64,000 bases of DNA from Eikenella corrodens (GTDB lineage: Bacteria > Pseudomonadota > Gammaproteobacteria > Burkholderiales > Neisseriaceae): the NCBI RefSeq assembly GCF_900187105.1, contig NZ_LT906482.1, positions 1,240,001 to 1,304,000 on the forward strand, read 5' to 3'. The notes below the pieces were generated by a model. That model searched no databases and was not told the origin of the DNA. It worked only from the letters and a program-made list of their open reading frames with translations. Of the stretch, positions 26,291 through 36,600 are shown in pieces; the first letter of the stretch is position 1; each line of letters opens with the position of its first letter. Made by a program: the position numbers and the translations under genes.

Positions 26291-26698
26291 TCAGCGCAAT
26301 TCCTGCAAAAACGGATTAAACGCGATTTCCCACAAAAAGCCGTCTGGGTCGGCGAGGTAGCCGCTGTAGCCGCCCCAGAACACTTTCTGCGGGGCTTTGA
26401 TGATGTTGATATTTGTTGCTGCGAACCCGGCAAACAGCGCGTCCACTTCGGCTTCGCTGCCCACGTTGTGTGCCAAGGTAAAGCGTGGGAAGCCGCTGCT
26501 TTGTTCTGGTATTTGCGCGTCGTGCGCCAGGGCGGCTTTGCCGAACAGGGCGAGCAGCAGCGCGTTTCCGGCCTGGAAAAAGGCAATATTTTCGTTGCTG
26601 TCTGCCGTTTCCTGCCAGCCGAATACTTCCCGATAAAAACGGCGCGATTCAGCCAGGTCGGCCACACCGAGCGTAATGTAGTTGATATGTTGTTCCAT
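26291..26698 (-). CDS. VOC-family (glyoxalase/bleomycin-resistance fold) protein
   Basis: 135 residues. It has two beta-alpha-beta-beta-beta modules. The first has YITLGVADLAESRRFYREVF (residues 6-25), typical of VOC enzymes, and the second ends WGGYSGYLADPDGFLWEIAF. The Glu in FLWEIAF occupies the usual metal-ligand position. Family members include dioxygenases, isomerases and resistance proteins, so no reaction can be named. It is flanked by DUS on both sides and is probably a single-gene unit. Confidence 0.88.
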   Translation of the reverse strand: MEQHINYITLGVADLAESRRFYREVFGWQETADSNENIAFFQAGNALLLALFGKAALAHDAQIPEQSSGFPRFTLAHNVGSEAEVDALFAGFAATNINIIKAPQKVFWGGYSGYLADPDGFLWEIAFNPFLQELR

Positions 26699-26731
26699 CA
26701 GCTGTCCTTGATAGTCGGAAGAGGTGTTGAA

Positions 26732-26770
26732 AGGCTACCTGAAAAGCGGTTCTGCATTTTCAGGTAGCCT
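26732..26770 (-). terminator. Inverted DUS pair downstream of the acyl-CoA dehydrogenase gene
   Basis: AGGCTACCTGAAAA and TTTTCAGGTAGCCT around a short loop, 16 bases after the dehydrogenase stop. Confidence 0.6.
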
Positions 26771-26785
26771 TTGTCATGCCGCGCT

Positions 26786-28549
26786 TTAAGACGAAGCGAA
26801 GGCTTCAAACGGCACGGCGAGCAGGGGCTCGGCGCCTTGGCGGATGCGTTCGGTGCAGGCGTGGGCTTGGGGCAGCACGTAGGCTAGGTAGGCGCGGGCG
26901 GTGTGCTGCTGGGCTTGGCAGAATGCGCTGCCAAAGCGTGCTTCTGCGTTGCGCGCAGCCAGGAAGTTTTGCGCCAAGGCGGACGCGCCGAGGGTGAGGG
27001 AGATTTGCTCCAGATAGGCGGCGGCGTTTAGGGCGGTGGCAGCGGGGTTGGCTTCGTGCTGCTGCACGAGGAGGACGGTGCTGCGTTCGGCTAATTCGAG
27101 GGCGCGTTGGAGCGGCTCGGCGGTGGCGGGCTCAACGGCGGCGAGCTCGTTGGCGGTTTGCTGGGCTTCGGCGAGCAGGGTGCGCACGAGGCTGCCTTTG
27201 TCGGACACGGTTTTGCGGGCGAGATCGGCAGCCTGCACGCCGTTGGTGCCTTCGTAGATAGCGGTGATGCGCACGTCGCGTACGAGCTGGGCGATGCCGG
27301 TTTCTTCGATATAGCCTGCGCCGCCGAACACCTGCATGGCGAGGTTGGCGAGCACGGTGCCGTTGTCGCTGCACCAGGCCTTAACAATGGGGATGAGGTA
27401 GTCGAGCCGGCCTTTGGCGGCTTTTTTGGCGGCGGGCTCGGGATGTTGGTGCGAGGCGTCGAGCGCGGCGGCGGCTTGGAGATACAGGGCGCGCTGGGCG
27501 GCGATGGTGGCTTTTTGCACCAGCAGCATGCGGGCAACGTCGGGGTGGTGGATGATGGTGAGCGGGGTGCCGTCGGGCGCGCTGCCTTGGATGCGCTCGT
27601 GGGCGTAGGCCAGCGCCTGCTGGTAGGCGGCTTCGGCCACGGCGTGGCCTTCGATGCCCACGCCTAGGCGGGCGTGGCTCATCATGGTGAACATATAAAG
27701 CAGGCCGCGCCCGGCTTTGCCGATGAGGTAGCCTTCGGCTTCGTCGAACTGCATCACGCAGGTGGGGCTGGCGTGGATGCCCATTTTGTGTTCGATGGCG
27801 GTGGCGGACACGCCGTTTCTCTCGCCGATGCTGCCGTCGGGCTTGATTTTGTATTTGGGCACGATAAACAGGGAAAGGCTTTTAATGCCGGAGGTGGTGC
27901 CGGGCAGGCGGGCAAGCACGAGGTGGATGATGTTTTCGGTCAGCTCGTGTTCGCCCCAGGTGATGAAGGTTTTCTGGCCGCTGATGCGGTAGCTGCCGTC
28001 TTCCTGCGGCACGGCTTTGGTGGCTACTTGGGAGAGGTCGGTGCCGGCCTGCGGCTCGGAGAGGTTCATGGTGCCGCTCCAGAGGCCTTGGCTCATTTTA
28101 GGCAGGAAGGTTTGCTTTTGCTCTTCGGAGCCGTGTTTGGCAATGGTTTCCACCGCGCCCACGGTGAGCATGGGCAGCAGCGAGAGGGCGAGGTTGCCGC
28201 AGTAGTACATTTCTTCGCACGCGGCGGAAATCACCGCAGGCAGGCCTTGGCCGCCATATTCGGCCGGGGCGCGCAGGCCGGGCCAGCCGGCTTCGCAGAA
28301 GGCTTGGTAGGCGGCGGCGAGGTCGGGATGGGTGATGACTTTGCCGTTTTCCAATCGCGCGCCGTGCAAATCGCCGGTGCGGCTGGTGGGCAGGAAGACT
28401 TCTTCGCTGAACTTGGCCGCTTCTTCGATGATGGCGGCGGCGGTGTCTTCGTCCAAACCGCTTTCGGCATACCATTGGGTGATTTCAGCCAGGTTGCCGT
28501 GGGTTTGCAGGGCGAATAAGAGTTCGTTGATGGGGGCGCGGTAGGACAT
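26786..28549 (-). CDS. Acyl-CoA dehydrogenase, large (about 590-residue) class
   Basis: 587 residues, FAD-dependent. The N-terminal domain contains YYCGNLALSLLPMLTVGAVE and the middle beta domain GTMNLSEPQAGTDLSQVATK and ISGQKTFITWGEHE. The C-terminal helical domain has YMFTMMSHARLGVGIEGHAV and IAQLVRDVRITAIYEGTNG, the last Glu being the probable catalytic base. A further C-terminal extension (about 450-587) is typical of the DmdC/AcdA-like class. Likely substrates are short or medium acyl-CoA or 3-(methylthio)propionyl-CoA; the substrate cannot be set from sequence. No electron-transfer flavoprotein genes are nearby. Confidence 0.92.
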   Translation of the reverse strand: MSYRAPINELLFALQTHGNLAEITQWYAESGLDEDTAAAIIEEAAKFSEEVFLPTSRTGDLHGARLENGKVITHPDLAAAYQAFCEAGWPGLRAPAEYGGQGLPAVISAACEEMYYCGNLALSLLPMLTVGAVETIAKHGSEEQKQTFLPKMSQGLWSGTMNLSEPQAGTDLSQVATKAVPQEDGSYRISGQKTFITWGEHELTENIIHLVLARLPGTTSGIKSLSLFIVPKYKIKPDGSIGERNGVSATAIEHKMGIHASPTCVMQFDEAEGYLIGKAGRGLLYMFTMMSHARLGVGIEGHAVAEAAYQQALAYAHERIQGSAPDGTPLTIIHHPDVARMLLVQKATIAAQRALYLQAAAALDASHQHPEPAAKKAAKGRLDYLIPIVKAWCSDNGTVLANLAMQVFGGAGYIEETGIAQLVRDVRITAIYEGTNGVQAADLARKTVSDKGSLVRTLLAEAQQTANELAAVEPATAEPLQRALELAERSTVLLVQQHEANPAATALNAAAYLEQISLTLGASALAQNFLAARNAEARFGSAFCQAQQHTARAYLAYVLPQAHACTERIRQGAEPLLAVPFEAFASS

Positions 28550-28649
28550 GGAAGGCTCCTGTGTAGTAGGGGGAAGATACGAGCTAGCATAACAAATCCG
28601 CAGAGGCTTGGGTATGGCGGCGACGGGCTGGCTTGATACGTAGCAAAAA

Positions 28650-28676
28650 AGGCTACCTGAAACTTTCAGGTAGCCT
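28650..28676 (-). terminator. DUS hairpin terminator after lrgB
   Basis: Inverted DUS arms separated by a loop of only 3 bases, AGGCTACCTGAAA / TTTCAGGTAGCCT, with an A run on the left reading as T on the minus strand, past the lrgB stop. Confidence 0.8.
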
Positions 28677-28696
28677 TTGCCATTCCAGCGGCAGGT

Positions 28697-29392
28697 TTAA
28701 ACGGCCAAGAGCGGCACGATAATCGGGGCGAGGAAGGAGGTTAGGATGCCGTTGAAGATCAGGCCGAGGGTGGCGTAGGCGGCGAAGTGGCCGCTGATTT
28801 CCAGGCTGGCGGCAATGCCGATGGCGTGCGAGGCCGTGCCCTGCGCGATGGAGTGCGAGATGGGGTTGCGGATGTGGCTGTGGCGCAGAATCCAGAAGCC
28901 GATAAATTGGCCGGTGAGGCCGGCCAGCAGCACGGCGGCCACGGAAACGGCGGGGATGCCGTCTAGCACGTGGGTGATTTCCAGCGCAATCGGCATGGTA
29001 ACCGATTTGGCGGCGAGCGACTGGCTCACGTCGTGGCTGGCGCCCAGCCAGTGGGCAAACAGCACGCCGCTCACAATGCCCACTACGCTGCCCACCAGCT
29101 GCGAGGCGGCAATCGGCAGCCATTGGCTGCGGATGCGCGGCCATTGCTGATACATGGGGATGGCTAGGCACACGATGGCCGGCTGCAGCCAAAAGCCGAC
29201 CATGCGGCCGGTTTGCATGAAATCGTCGTAGCGGATGCCGAAGAGTTTCAGGTAGCCGATGACCAAAGCCGTGCTCACCATTAGCGGGTTGGCCAGCGGG
29301 CTGCCGCTGCGCAGGCGCAAAAACAGGCTGAAGCGGTAGATAGCGAGCATCATCAGAATCAGCACAATGGGGTTGGTGGCGACTTCCCTCAT
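28697..29392 (-). CDS. lrgB: LrgB/CidB-family membrane protein
   Basis: 231 residues with about six hydrophobic helices. The conserved core VTMPIALEITHVLDGIPAVS and GIAQGTASHAIGIA-like segment (SIAQGTASHAIGIAASLEIS) identify the LrgB family. LrgAB/CidAB were described as holin-like proteins controlling murein hydrolase activity and later linked to pyruvate and organic acid transport. The start overlaps the stop of lrgA by 4 bases (ATGA), so the pair is coupled. Confidence 0.93.
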   Translation of the reverse strand: MREVATNPIVLILMMLAIYRFSLFLRLRSGSPLANPLMVSTALVIGYLKLFGIRYDDFMQTGRMVGFWLQPAIVCLAIPMYQQWPRIRSQWLPIAASQLVGSVVGIVSGVLFAHWLGASHDVSQSLAAKSVTMPIALEITHVLDGIPAVSVAAVLLAGLTGQFIGFWILRHSHIRNPISHSIAQGTASHAIGIAASLEISGHFAAYATLGLIFNGILTSFLAPIIVPLLAV

Positions 29393-29727
29393 TTGTGCCT
29401 CCTTAAGATTTCATGCGTTTTCGCGCTGGCGAGCAGCACCAGCACGCTGCTGGCCACGGTAGCGGCGGCAATTGACCAGAAATCGTGCGCCACGATGGAA
29501 AAATAATCCATCAGCGCCACACAGGCGGGAATCATCAGCAGCATCATGTGCTGCATGAGGAATTCGGTCATCGGTTTGAACCAGGCCTCCTTCACCCAGC
29601 CGGCTTGGAGTAGGCCGAACAAAATCAGCAGCCCCACGATGCTGGCGGGCAGTTTGAGGTGGGTGAGGTGTAAAAGCACTTCGCCTGCGGCTAGGCAGGC
29701 GAAAACGATAATGAGTGCGCGTAACAT
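29389..29727 (-). CDS. lrgA: LrgA/CidA-family holin-like membrane protein
   Basis: 112 residues, four hydrophobic helices. The family core is KLPASIVGLLILFGLLQAGW (residues 25-44), followed by FLMQHMMLLMIPACVALMDY. It is the partner of the LrgB protein encoded immediately downstream with a 4-base overlap. No LytSR two-component regulator lies nearby, so control is not evident. Confidence 0.92.
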   Translation of the reverse strand: MLRALIIVFACLAAGEVLLHLTHLKLPASIVGLLILFGLLQAGWVKEAWFKPMTEFLMQHMMLLMIPACVALMDYFSIVAHDFWSIAAATVASSVLVLLASAKTHEILRRHK

Positions 29728-29790
29728 GGTTACTGGCCTAAGCTAATGTTGGAAAGGGCGAATTATAGCACCGGACGGGCGCTCAGAAGA

Positions 29791-29829
29791 GATGAAGGCT
29801 ACCTGAAACCTTTTCAGGTAGCCTTCATC
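29791..29829 (-). terminator. Extended DUS hairpin after metF
   Basis: The inverted DUS pair is extended by matching outer bases (GATGA / TCATC), giving a stem of about 17 pairs around a loop of about 5 bases, 20 bases past the metF stop. Confidence 0.75.
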
Positions 29830-29849
29830 TCTATTTGGAAAAGGGCGGA

Positions 29850-30683
29850 TTAGTAGCCCAAACGCTGGCAGATGGTGGAAGACAATCCGGCCTGGTTGAG
29901 GGTGTAGAAATGCAGGCCGGGGGCGCCGTGGCGCAGGAGGCGGCCGCACATTTCGGTTACCACGTCCAGCCCCAAGGCTTTGATGGAGGCGGTATCGTCG
30001 GCATAGGATTGCAGCTTTAGCCGCAGCCAGCGCGGAATTTCGGCGCCGCACATATCGGCGAAGCGGGCGAGTTTGGAGAAGTTGGCAATCGGCATGATGC
30101 CGGGCACGATGGGGATTTCCACGCCGCGCCCGCGCACGTCGTCGAGGAAGCGGAAGTAGGCGTCGGCATTGAAGAAAAACTGGGTGATGGCGGAATCGGC
30201 GCCGGCTTTCACTTTACGCACGAAGCTTTGGATGTCGTCTTCAGCGCTGCGCGATTGCGGGTGGTATTCGGGGTAGGCAGCCACTTCGATGTGGAACCAG
30301 TCGCCGAATCGGTGGCGGATGAGCTCCACCAGTTCGTTGGCGTGGTGCAGGCCGGTGGTGCCCAAGCCCATGCCGGAGGGGATGTCACCGCGCAGGGCTA
30401 CCACGTGGCGGATGCCCAAATCTTTGTATTCCTGCAAGAGATCGGTGAGCTCGCCGGCATCCAAGCCCACGCAGGGGATGTGCGGGGCGGCGGCCATGCC
30501 TTCGGCAAGGATGTCGCGGATGGTTTGCATGGTGCCTTCGCGGGTAGTGCCGCCGGCGCCGGAGGTACAGGAGAAAAACTCGGGCTGGTATTGGGAGAGC
30601 TGCTTGCGGGTGATTTTCTGTTTTTCGCGGCCTTCGGGCGTGCGGGTGGGGAAAAATTCGAAGCTGAGGGTATTGTGTAGCAT
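29850..30683 (-). CDS. metF: 5,10-methylenetetrahydrofolate reductase
   Basis: 277 residues from the ATG at 30683; a longer frame to 30746 adds a Pro-rich non-family extension. The FAD enzyme reduces methylene-THF to methyl-THF for methionine synthesis. Signatures are LSFEFFPTRTPEGREK at the start with the catalytic Glu in FEFFPT, SCTSGAGGTTREGT near 37, HVVALRGDIPSG near 92, EYHPQSRSAEDD near 137 and ITQFFFNADAYFRF near 162. The position of the start fits the family length. Confidence 0.95.
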   Translation of the reverse strand: MLHNTLSFEFFPTRTPEGREKQKITRKQLSQYQPEFFSCTSGAGGTTREGTMQTIRDILAEGMAAAPHIPCVGLDAGELTDLLQEYKDLGIRHVVALRGDIPSGMGLGTTGLHHANELVELIRHRFGDWFHIEVAAYPEYHPQSRSAEDDIQSFVRKVKAGADSAITQFFFNADAYFRFLDDVRGRGVEIPIVPGIMPIANFSKLARFADMCGAEIPRWLRLKLQSYADDTASIKALGLDVVTEMCGRLLRHGAPGLHFYTLNQAGLSSTICQRLGY

Positions 30684-30981
30684 GATGGCGGGAAACGAAA
30701 TGCGAAAGAAAGGCGATACGGTAGCGGGCGGCGGGGGTTTAGGCAAGGGCGGCTGGCTGAAAAATTAGCGCTAGTAGATGAATAGGATTCATATTGAGGA
30801 GGAGGCTAGCTGAAACCAATTATCTAAAACAGGGCAGAGTTTCAGGTAGCCTCTATTGCATTTAGGTCATGCAGAACAATTCGCTAGCGATGGATTGGCT
30901 AGCCATCCTTCTGCCGATGCAGCCAAAATGGTTCACGGTATAAGCACTGTGTTGAGTTGAGCAGCATGGAAGCATATAAGA
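30684..30981. other. Region between ilvC and metF
   Basis: About 300 bases before the terminator pair of ilvC. It holds a degenerate DUS near 30807 (GGCTAGCTGAAAC) and a perfect inverted copy near 30840. I see no gene. Confidence 0.5.
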
Positions 30982-31062
30982 AGGCTACCTGAAAATTTAG
31001 CTTCGCCGAAACCCCGCTATGCGGCGTTTGAGAGGCGTTGAAGCTTCGTTTTCAGGTAGCCT
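30982..31062 (-). terminator. Inverted DUS pair downstream of ilvC with GC-rich interior
   Basis: AGGCTACCTGAAAA and TTTTCAGGTAGCCT enclose about 50 bases carrying shorter complementary stretches, 27 bases after the ilvC stop. Confidence 0.5.
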
Positions 31063-31088
31063 GTTTTTAGGCAATCACTTGCCGATAA

Positions 31089-32126
<1,038 letters not shown>

Positions 32127-32249
32127 TTAAACGGGACGGACGGCGCGGCCGGTATGCGGTGCGGCGGGCTGGCGGGCTTGTGGCCGCTGCCGGCTGGCGG
32201 GCATAGCGGAGGCGGGTAATAGGCGCTGTCGCGGATATTTAGATGCCGC

Positions 32250-32278
32250 ATACTACCCGAATTTTGACAATTTGACAG
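32250..32278 (-). promoter_or_regulatory. Candidate ilvC promoter
   Basis: On the minus strand CTGTCA and TAGTAT are separated by 17 bases, about 150 bases upstream of the ilvC start within an AT-rich spacer. The long leader has no obvious attenuator peptide rich in Ile, Val or Leu. Confidence 0.4.
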
Positions 32279-32435
32279 CTTTTTTAGACAAAAATTTTGA
32301 AAATGGTTAGAGAAAAAGCAAAAAGCTAATATTTTTAGACATGTTGTCTTATTTAAGGCTATAAAACTCCGCTTCGCTCCGTTTTCAGGTAGCCTTATAA
32401 TGCTGCCTGCGCCAATTTTTCAAAGAACTCACACC

Positions 32436-32723
32436 ATGACCCATCAAGACCTCGGCCTGATTTTCCTGCCCGCCGGCGTGCTGTGCATCTGCTTTGCCGG
32501 ATTCTGGCAGCTGTATGTGATGATTACCGAAAGCTACACCCTCAACCGGTTTAAAGACAAACAGCTGGTGTGGGTGGTGTCGCTGCTGTTTTTCAGCTTC
32601 AGCCTCGCCGTGTATTGGCTGTGCCCGAACGCGCGCAAAAAGGGCATCGTGTTTGCCCTGTTCGCCGTGGGCGGGGTGGTGATGTATGTGTTGGCGCGGC
32701 GTTGGCTGCCGTTTGCCAAATAA
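32436..32723 (+). CDS. Small hypothetical membrane protein
   Basis: 95 residues from the ATG at 32436 (MTHQDLGLIFLPAGVLCICF); a longer frame from 32400 adds 12 residues without a ribosome site. Three hydrophobic helices are visible, around 7-27, 44-64 and 70-88, with a KDKQLVWVV segment and a basic loop (CPNARKKG) between them. No recognised family. It diverges from ilvC, and a DUS pair follows the stop. Confidence 0.6.
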   Translation: MTHQDLGLIFLPAGVLCICFAGFWQLYVMITESYTLNRFKDKQLVWVVSLLFFSFSLAVYWLCPNARKKGIVFALFAVGGVVMYVLARRWLPFAK

Positions 32724-32764
32724 TTTTCAGGTAGCCTCACGGCAAACGGCAGGCTACCTGAAAC
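32724..32764 (+). terminator. Inverted DUS pair after the small membrane protein gene
   Basis: TTTTCAGGTAGCCT and AGGCTACCTGAAA around a loop of about 14 bases, immediately after the stop. Confidence 0.5.
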
Positions 32765-32889
32765 CGTTTGATACATGCATCATTCGCCCATTTCCCGCTT
32801 AACTTTGTTGCAGCTTCGTGTTAGCTGCACCGCAACCGTGCTTCGCTGGTTTTCACTGCATTGAAGCTTACATTTTCAGGTAGCCTTTC

Positions 32890-33375
32890 ATGAGCAAATC
32901 CCACCATCCCGTTACCCCCGCCATCCGTTTTCTGCGCGCGCATAAAATCGAGCACACCGCCATGCAGTATCCCTATGAAGAGCACGGCGGCACGGCGCAT
33001 TCCGCCGAGTGCCTCGGTATCGACGAACACCAAATCGTGAAAACCATCGTGTTGATTAACGAGCACAAAAAAGGCCTGATTGTGTTGATGCACGGCGACC
33101 GCCAAATCTCTACCCGCAACCTTGCCCGCCAGCTCGGCATGAAACACGTGGAGCTGGCCGCGCACGACCAAGCGCATAAATGGACGGGCTATTTTGTGGG
33201 CGGCACCAGCCCATTCGGCTGCCTCACCGCGCTGCCCGTGTATGCCGAACGCAGCATCTGGGATTTGCCGCTGATGTACATCAACGGCGGCGGCCGCGGC
33301 CTATTTGTAACCGTTGCCCCCGCCCCCGCGCTCGCCGCCCTGAACGCGCAGCCGGTGGAAGTGGCGGTGGATTAG
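32890..33375 (+). CDS. ybaK: Cys-tRNA(Pro)/Cys-tRNA(Cys) deacylase YbaK
   Basis: 161 residues of the YbaK/EbsC editing family, which hydrolyses Cys wrongly charged on tRNA-Pro. Motifs include TPAIRFLRAHKIEHTAMQYP near the start, CLGIDEHQIVKTIVL with the catalytic Lys near residue 52, HGDRQISTRNLARQLG near 69, and FVGGTSPFGCLTALPVY near 107. The start is set by the family. A DUS lies immediately upstream and another pair after the stop. Confidence 0.95.
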   Translation: MSKSHHPVTPAIRFLRAHKIEHTAMQYPYEEHGGTAHSAECLGIDEHQIVKTIVLINEHKKGLIVLMHGDRQISTRNLARQLGMKHVELAAHDQAHKWTGYFVGGTSPFGCLTALPVYAERSIWDLPLMYINGGGRGLFVTVAPAPALAALNAQPVEVAVD

Positions 33376-33396
33376 CCGCCTTGGTCGCGGTATAAA

Positions 33397-33520
33397 AGGC
33401 TACCTGAAAACGATGTCTTGGCGTAGCCAAGGCTAAGTTTCTGCGAAGCTAAAACGCAAGCTGCAACGCAGTGAAAATAAGTGGTGTGAATTGCTGCAAA
33501 GCTAAAGTTTCAGGTAGCCT
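33397..33520 (+). repeat. DUS-bounded segment after ybaK
   Basis: An AGGCTACCTGAAAA and an inverted copy (TTTCAGGTAGCCT) bound about 100 bases rich in AAGCTAAA and GCTGCAA motifs. Similar fillers (AAGCTGAGTTTTCAGG, TTTCTGCGAAGC) recur between other DUS pairs in the window. Confidence 0.5.
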
Positions 33521-33682
33521 TAATCTGCTAAAATCCGTTTTTCATCAATCCAAACCACAGTTGCTCAAAATAGAAACCAGGCCGTGCAGTGAACCAACGC
33601 CGTATTGTTTCTATTTGGATAACCATAAACACTCGGCAGCCCGAACTTGCTTCAGGCTGCCGCACACCTTTGTCGGTACACT

Positions 33683-36600
33683 ATGAATCTCCCTCTGCCC
33701 AAACCCGCGCAAAAGTCCCGCTGGCCGCAGCTTTCCGCTGGCAGCCTGCCTTATTTTCTTGCCTCCGCCCTGCCGGAAAAGCCGCTCAAGCTCGTGCTCA
33801 CGCCCGATGCCGAAACTGCGCTGCGCCTGCAAACCGCGTGGCAATTCTTCCGCCCGCAAGACAACGCTCTGTTCCTGCCCGATTGGGAAACCCTGCCTTA
33901 TGAACGCTTCTCGCCGCATCAGGATTTGGTGTCCGAGCGGCTGTCGGTGCTGTGGCAGCTGAAAAACGGCGCAGCGGACGTGCTGTTCGCGCCCGTGTCC
34001 ACCGCCATGCAGCGGCTTGCGCCGCCGTCTTTCCTGATGGGGCGCACGTTTTGGCTGAAAACGGGGCAGACACTGGATTTGGACAAACTGCGCGAAAATC
34101 TGGTGGAAGCCGGCTATTCTGCCGTGTCCAACGTGGTGGCCGGCGGCGAATTTGCCGTGCGCGGCGGGATTGTGGATTTGTTCCCTATTGGCAGCAGCAC
34201 ACCCTACCGCATCGATTTATTCGACGACGAAATCGACAGCATCAAAACTTTCGATCCCGATACCCAGCGCACCCTTGCCCCCGTGTCTGAAATCCGCCTG
34301 CTGCCCGCGCACGAATTCCCCACCGATGCCGATGCGCAAAAAATCTTCCGCACCCGCTTCCGCGAGGAAATCCAAAGCAACCCGAACGAGGCCGCCGTGT
34401 ATCAAGCCGTGAGCAACGGCCAGTTCGGCGCAGGCGTGGAATACTACCTGCCGCTGTTTTTTGAAGACGGCTGCGCCAGCCTGTTCGACTACATCGCCGA
34501 AAACGCCCTGGCCGTATGCGTGGGCGATGTGCACGCCGAAGCCGTGCGCTTCGAAGGCGAAATCAAATCGCGTCACGTGCTGGCGCAGGGCGACCCAAGC
34601 TATCCGCCGTTGCACCCGCAGCATTTGTATCTCACTGCCGACCGCTTTTCAGGTAGCCTGAAAGCCTACCCGCAAATCTGGCCTGATCTTTCCGCCACTT
34701 CGCCCCATACCCTGCCTGATGTGGCGGTAAACCGCCAATCCGAACAACCGCTGGCTGCGTTGCAAGACTTTCAGACAGCCTTTGGCGGCCGCATTCTGCT
34801 GTGTGCCGAAAGTGCCGGCCGGCGCGAAACCATGCTGGGCTTCTTCGCCCAGCACGGCCTGAAACCCAAACCCGTGGCCGGCTGGCAGGCGTTTTTAGAT
34901 GATAACGCGCCGCTGTGCATCACGGTTACGCCGTTGGCAGAAGGCTTCCAATTGGGCGGGCAGCCTGAAAAGGCTGCGGACGGATTTTCAGGTAGCCTCA
35001 ATGCAGACGAAAGGCAGCCTGAAAACACCATCCGCTATGCTAATGGTAGCCAGATAAGGCTTGGCGATCGGGTGCGCGTCGGTAACAGGGAAGGACGGAT
35101 TGTGCTGGTGTTCGGGCAGGGCTCGTCTACCTACCGGTTAGACGAAACCCTTGCCTACACACCGAGGAATGGCGTGTTGGCCGAGTTTGCCGTATCAGGT
35201 GATTCTCGTCCTCTGCGTGTGCATTATGAAAGCGAAAGCCAAGCTGCCGAATTGGTACTGCTTAATCGTGCCGAAAGGCTACCTGAAAACGGCGCGGATG
35301 AATTTTTGCTTCGCAGAAACTCGCTTTGCTCGTTTTCAGGTAGCCCCAACGCCGCCGAAAGCAGCCTGCACCTCGCCGTCATCACCGAATCCGAGTTGTA
35401 TCAATACGTCGCCCGTTCGCGCGTCCACAACCGCCGCAAGAAACACGCCGCCGTTTCAGACGGCCTGTTGCGCGACCTTGCTGAAATCAATATCGGCGAT
35501 CCCGTCGTTCACGAAGAACACGGCATCGGGCGCTATATGGGCTTGGTAACGATGGATTTGGGCGGCGAAACCAACGAAATGATGTTGCTCGAATACGCGG
35601 GTGAAGCGCAGCTTTATGTACCTGTTTCGCAACTGCATTTAATCAGCCGCTACTCCGGCCAAGCGCATGAAAACGTCGCCCTACACAAACTCGGCAGCGG
35701 CGCGTGGAACAAGGCGAAATGCAAGGCCGCCGAAAAAGCGCGCGACACCGCCGCCGAGTTGCTCAACCTCTACGCCCAACGCGCCGCCCAATCGGGACAC
35801 AAGTTTGAAATCAACGAGTTGGACTATCAGGCGTTTGCCGACGGCTTCGGCTACGAAGAAACCGAAGACCAGGCCGCCGCCATCGCCGCCGTGATTAAAG
35901 ATTTGACACAGGCGAAGCCGATGGACCGCCTTGTGTGCGGCGATGTCGGTTTCGGCAAAACCGAAGTCGCCCTGCGCGCCGCGTTTGTGGCGGTGATGGG
36001 CGGCAAACAGGTCGCCGTACTCGCCCCGACCACGCTTCTGGTCGAGCAGCACGCGCAAAATTTCGCCGACCGTTTCGCCGATTTTCCTGTGAAAGTCGCC
36101 AGCCTTTCGCGTTTCAACAACAGCAAAGCCACCAAAGTCGCGCTGGAAGGCATGGCGGACGGCACGGTCGATATCGTTATCGGCACACACAAATTGGTGC
36201 AGGACGACATCAAATTCAAAAACTTAGGCTTAGTGATTATCGATGAAGAACACCGCTTCGGTGTGCGCCAGAAAGAGCAGCTCAAACGCCTGCGCGCCAA
36301 TGTCGACATCCTCACCATGACCGCCACACCGATTCCGCGCACCCTCAGCATGGCGCTCGAAGGCCTGCGCGACTTCTCGCTGATTACCACAGCGCCCAGC
36401 CGCCGCCTCGCCGTGAAAACGTTTGTCAAACCGTTCAGCGAAGGCAGCGTGCGCGAAGCCGTATTGCGCGAACTCAAACGCGGCGGGCAGGTATTTTTCC
36501 TGCACAATGAAGTGGATACCATCGAAAACATGCGCGAGCGGCTGGAAACCCTGCTGCCCGAAGCCCGCATCGGCGTGGCGCACGGACAACTACGCGAGCG

